Shown in pieces: positions 62,472-64,000 of a stretch of 64,000 nt of DNA; position 1 is the first letter of the stretch, and each line of letters begins with the position of its first letter. The position numbers and the translations under genes were made by a program. Origin of the DNA: Paenibacillus_D tarimensis_A (GTDB taxonomy: Bacteria; Bacillota; Bacilli; Paenibacillales; Paenibacillaceae); the NCBI GenBank assembly GCA_041281825.1, contig CP166298.1:3720001-3784000 (forward strand). Reading direction: 5' to 3'. The notes beneath the pieces are model-generated. The model made no database searches. It was not told the origin of the DNA and worked only from the letters and a program-made list of their open reading frames with translations.

Positions 62472-62586
62472 CTATTAGCCCCCCACTCAAGCGTAAACGG
62501 CTTCGCCGGCCTTTGGCGGCAAAGCTTCGTTTCGCGATGAAAGATAAAGCATTGTATAAGATCAAGCTTATACTTTTTTATCTTTT

Positions 62587-62606
62587 AAATGTAATCATTA
62601 CGATAT
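62587..62606. promoter_or_regulatory. Proximal Zur-box-like site upstream of zagA
   Basis: AAATGTAATCATTACGATAT shares the GTAATCATTACGAT core of the Bacillus Zur consensus; the left half lacks one position. It lies about 115 bases before the zagA ATG. Confidence 0.7.
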
Positions 62607-62611
62607 CTTCT

Positions 62612-62640
62612 CAAACAAAAAGCGGAAATATCCTCCGCCT
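62612..62640 (-). terminator. Terminator-like hairpin between the two Zur boxes
   Basis: On the minus strand GGCGGA and TCCGC arms (62622-62638) are followed by TTTTTGTTT. It could end the MATE transcript or attenuate the transcript from the distal zagA promoter. Confidence 0.6.
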
Positions 62641-62695
62641 TAATCGTAATTATTACTATTAATAGCATCCTATCAGCCTTACTGCTGTTTGTCAA
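62641..62695 (-). promoter_or_regulatory. Distal zagA promoter with Zur box
   Basis: On the minus strand TTGACA (complement of 62690-62695) and TAGGAT (complement of 62667-62672) are 17 bases apart. TAATCGTAATTATTACTATT (62641-62660), right at the start of transcription, matches the Zur consensus closely. The -35 box overlaps the stop codon of the MATE gene. Confidence 0.75.
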
Positions 62696-64000
62696 GTATT
62701 GAAGTTGCCGCGAAATAATGACCGGGTCAGCTTCGGGACATACCGCCATAAGAATAATGATCTGGACACGCTAAACAGAATAAATGACAACCAAACCCCG
62801 TGATTGCCGAATTGAGGAATAAAGAGCCATACGGCGATTAAGTAAATAACCAACGAGGTCATGATCGAGTCTCTAATCGACCGCGCTTCCGTAGCACCGG
62901 AGAATATGCCTTCCAATTGAAGCCCCCAGAATCCGGCCAGCGGATAGAGCAGCATCCATACGATATATTCGGATGCCGTCGACTTCACTTCATCAATAGT
63001 CGTAAAGAGCGACAGAAACGGACCGACAAACAATAGCAAACATATAGCTAGACCTATCGCAGCATATACTCCCCATTGGGCGGACAAGGAGAAGGCCCGC
63101 TGATACAGAGGTTCATTCCGCCCCCCGATCGCACGCCCGACAATAATGCTGGAGGCATTCGCAAAACCGCTGAGCAAATAGGCCATTAAATAATGAATTT
63201 GCAGCAGAATCGCATTGGCCGCTAGAACCACCTCGCCCAGACTCGCTCCTTTTGCGGTAAATATACAAGTCATTGTAAGCAAGCATGCCGTGCGGAGAAA
63301 CAAATCCCGGTTCGTTTTCAGCATTTTCACGAGTGAGGACGATTCAAGAAGGGCGCCGATGCTTATATCGGACCTTTTGATCTGCCTTGTGCGTATGATT
63401 ATCCATGCTCCTAATACACATGCGCTGATCTCCGATATTAAGGTTGCGGTCGCCACTCCGGCTACGCCAAGTCCAAACCCGATGACAAACAGAAAATCGA
63501 GCGTGATATTAAGAACATTCATAAAGATTTGGGCTGCAAGGGAAAGACGGACCTTCGACATGCCCATAAGCCAGCCGATCATCACATAGTTCAGGAGGGT
63601 AAACGGCGCACCCCAGATCCGAATGTAAAAATAAACGCTTGCTTTCTCGGTTACCGCATCGGTTGTGCCAAGTAACAGAGCCGCAAGCTTCATAATCGGA
63701 TATTGTGCGGCAATAAACAATAAACCGAACAGAATCGCAATAAACATCGGACGCAAGAACGAAACCGCTTTTTCTTGTTCATTGTTTGCCCCGTGAGCTT
63801 GCGCCGTGAATCCGGTCGTACTCACCCTCAGAAACCCCAATAACCAATACATTGTATTAAAAATAAGCGCGCCTACCGCCACTCCGCCAATATAAGAAGG
63901 GTCGGACATTCTTCCGATTACCGCTGTATCTACAGCGCCTAAGATTGGTGTCGATAACGTCGAAACAATTAACGGAAACGCTAAAATAAGGTACTGCCGA
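62692..64000 (-). CDS. MATE-family efflux protein (5' end outside window)
   Basis: The frame is open to the window edge, so at least 435 residues are present and the start is missing. The edge reads LAFPLIVSTLSTPILGAVDT then AVIGRM, the conserved MATE N-terminal helix; about eleven more helices follow (FLRVSTTGFTAQAHGANNEQ, VVLAANAILLQIHYLMAYLL). It is of the DinF-like branch and should export cationic drugs or metabolites by ion antiport. It is upstream of zagA in the same direction, but a promoter with a Zur box starts within its stop codon, so a link to zinc is not shown. Confidence 0.93.
   Translation of the reverse strand, partial: RQYLILAFPLIVSTLSTPILGAVDTAVIGRMSDPSYIGGVAVGALIFNTMYWLLGFLRVSTTGFTAQAHGANNEQEKAVSFLRPMFIAILFGLLFIAAQYPIMKLAALLLGTTDAVTEKASVYFYIRIWGAPFTLLNYVMIGWLMGMSKVRLSLAAQIFMNVLNITLDFLFVIGFGLGVAGVATATLISEISACVLGAWIIIRTRQIKRSDISIGALLESSSLVKMLKTNRDLFLRTACLLTMTCIFTAKGASLGEVVLAANAILLQIHYLMAYLLSGFANASSIIVGRAIGGRNEPLYQRAFSLSAQWGVYAAIGLAICLLLFVGPFLSLFTTIDEVKSTASEYIVWMLLYPLAGFWGLQLEGIFSGATEARSIRDSIMTSLVIYLIAVWLFIPQFGNHGVWLSFILFSVSRSLFLWRYVPKLTRSLFRGNFNT

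Overview
The window looks like chromosomal DNA from a Gram-positive, low-to-mid GC member of the Bacillales, most likely Paenibacillus or a close relative. The evidence is strong AGGAGG-type ribosome binding sites, sigma-A type promoters, several YesM/YesN sensor-regulator pairs, lipoprotein-type solute-binding proteins, a ZagA (YciC) metallochaperone with Zur boxes, YhaO/YhaN, YkvI and Xpt. I ran no database search; every name rests on motifs and remembered family sequences. Almost all genes lie on the minus strand.

Layout. (1) 1-400: the tail of an unknown plus-strand ORF, then a tRNA-Leu(CAG) with promoter and terminator. (2) 0.5-18.2 kb: a mannoside-catabolism locus. A minus-strand operon carries a LplB/LplC/solute-binding ABC importer followed by GH38, GH125, clan GH-A and a second GH38 enzyme. 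A YesM/YesN two-component pair is transcribed divergently from it. (3) 18.2-27.4 kb: small genes, then a sugar locus in which a ChvE/XylF-like binding protein, ATPase and permease are followed by a membrane-tethered sugar-binding sensor, a histidine kinase and an AraC-type response regulator. (4) 27.4-30.4 kb: a TetR regulator with AT-rich palindromic operators and a membrane protein gene, then an IS1595-like transposase relative that has lost its recognisable catalytic residues. (5) 30.5-34.4 kb: small hypothetical genes, xpt, a lipoprotein and ykvI. (6) 34.4-41.8 kb: glycosyltransferase-yhaO-yhaN operon, divergent from a GGDEF gene, with a LexA-like box in the shared promoter and an eight-unit 39-bp hairpin repeat in the operon leader. 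(7) 41.9-52.8 kb: mixed housekeeping and accessory genes: topB (whose leader carries a second copy of the 39-bp element), an unusual SRAP protein, a DNA glycosylase, an eukaryote-like HisA, acetyltransferases, VanZ and others. A palindromic intergenic repeat lies at 50.4-50.6 kb. (8) 52.9-62.7 kb: an opine-type (staphylopine/pseudopaline/bacillopaline class) metallophore system. It has zagA, a CntABCDF-like importer, CntL/CntM-like synthesis enzymes and an EamA exporter, with three Zur-box-like sites. (9) 62.7 kb to the end: a MATE efflux gene cut by the window edge.

How it works together. Region 2 would import mannose-rich oligosaccharides and trim them inside the cell with alpha-mannosidases. 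Region 3 senses and imports a monosaccharide. Region 8 would make a nicotianamine-like chelator under zinc starvation, export it, re-import the metal complex and hand zinc to clients through ZagA. Region 6 resembles an SOS-controlled DNA-repair operon. The signals that known families do not explain are the 39-bp hairpin leader repeats, the catalytically altered transposase-like and SRAP proteins, and the 50.4 kb palindromic repeat.
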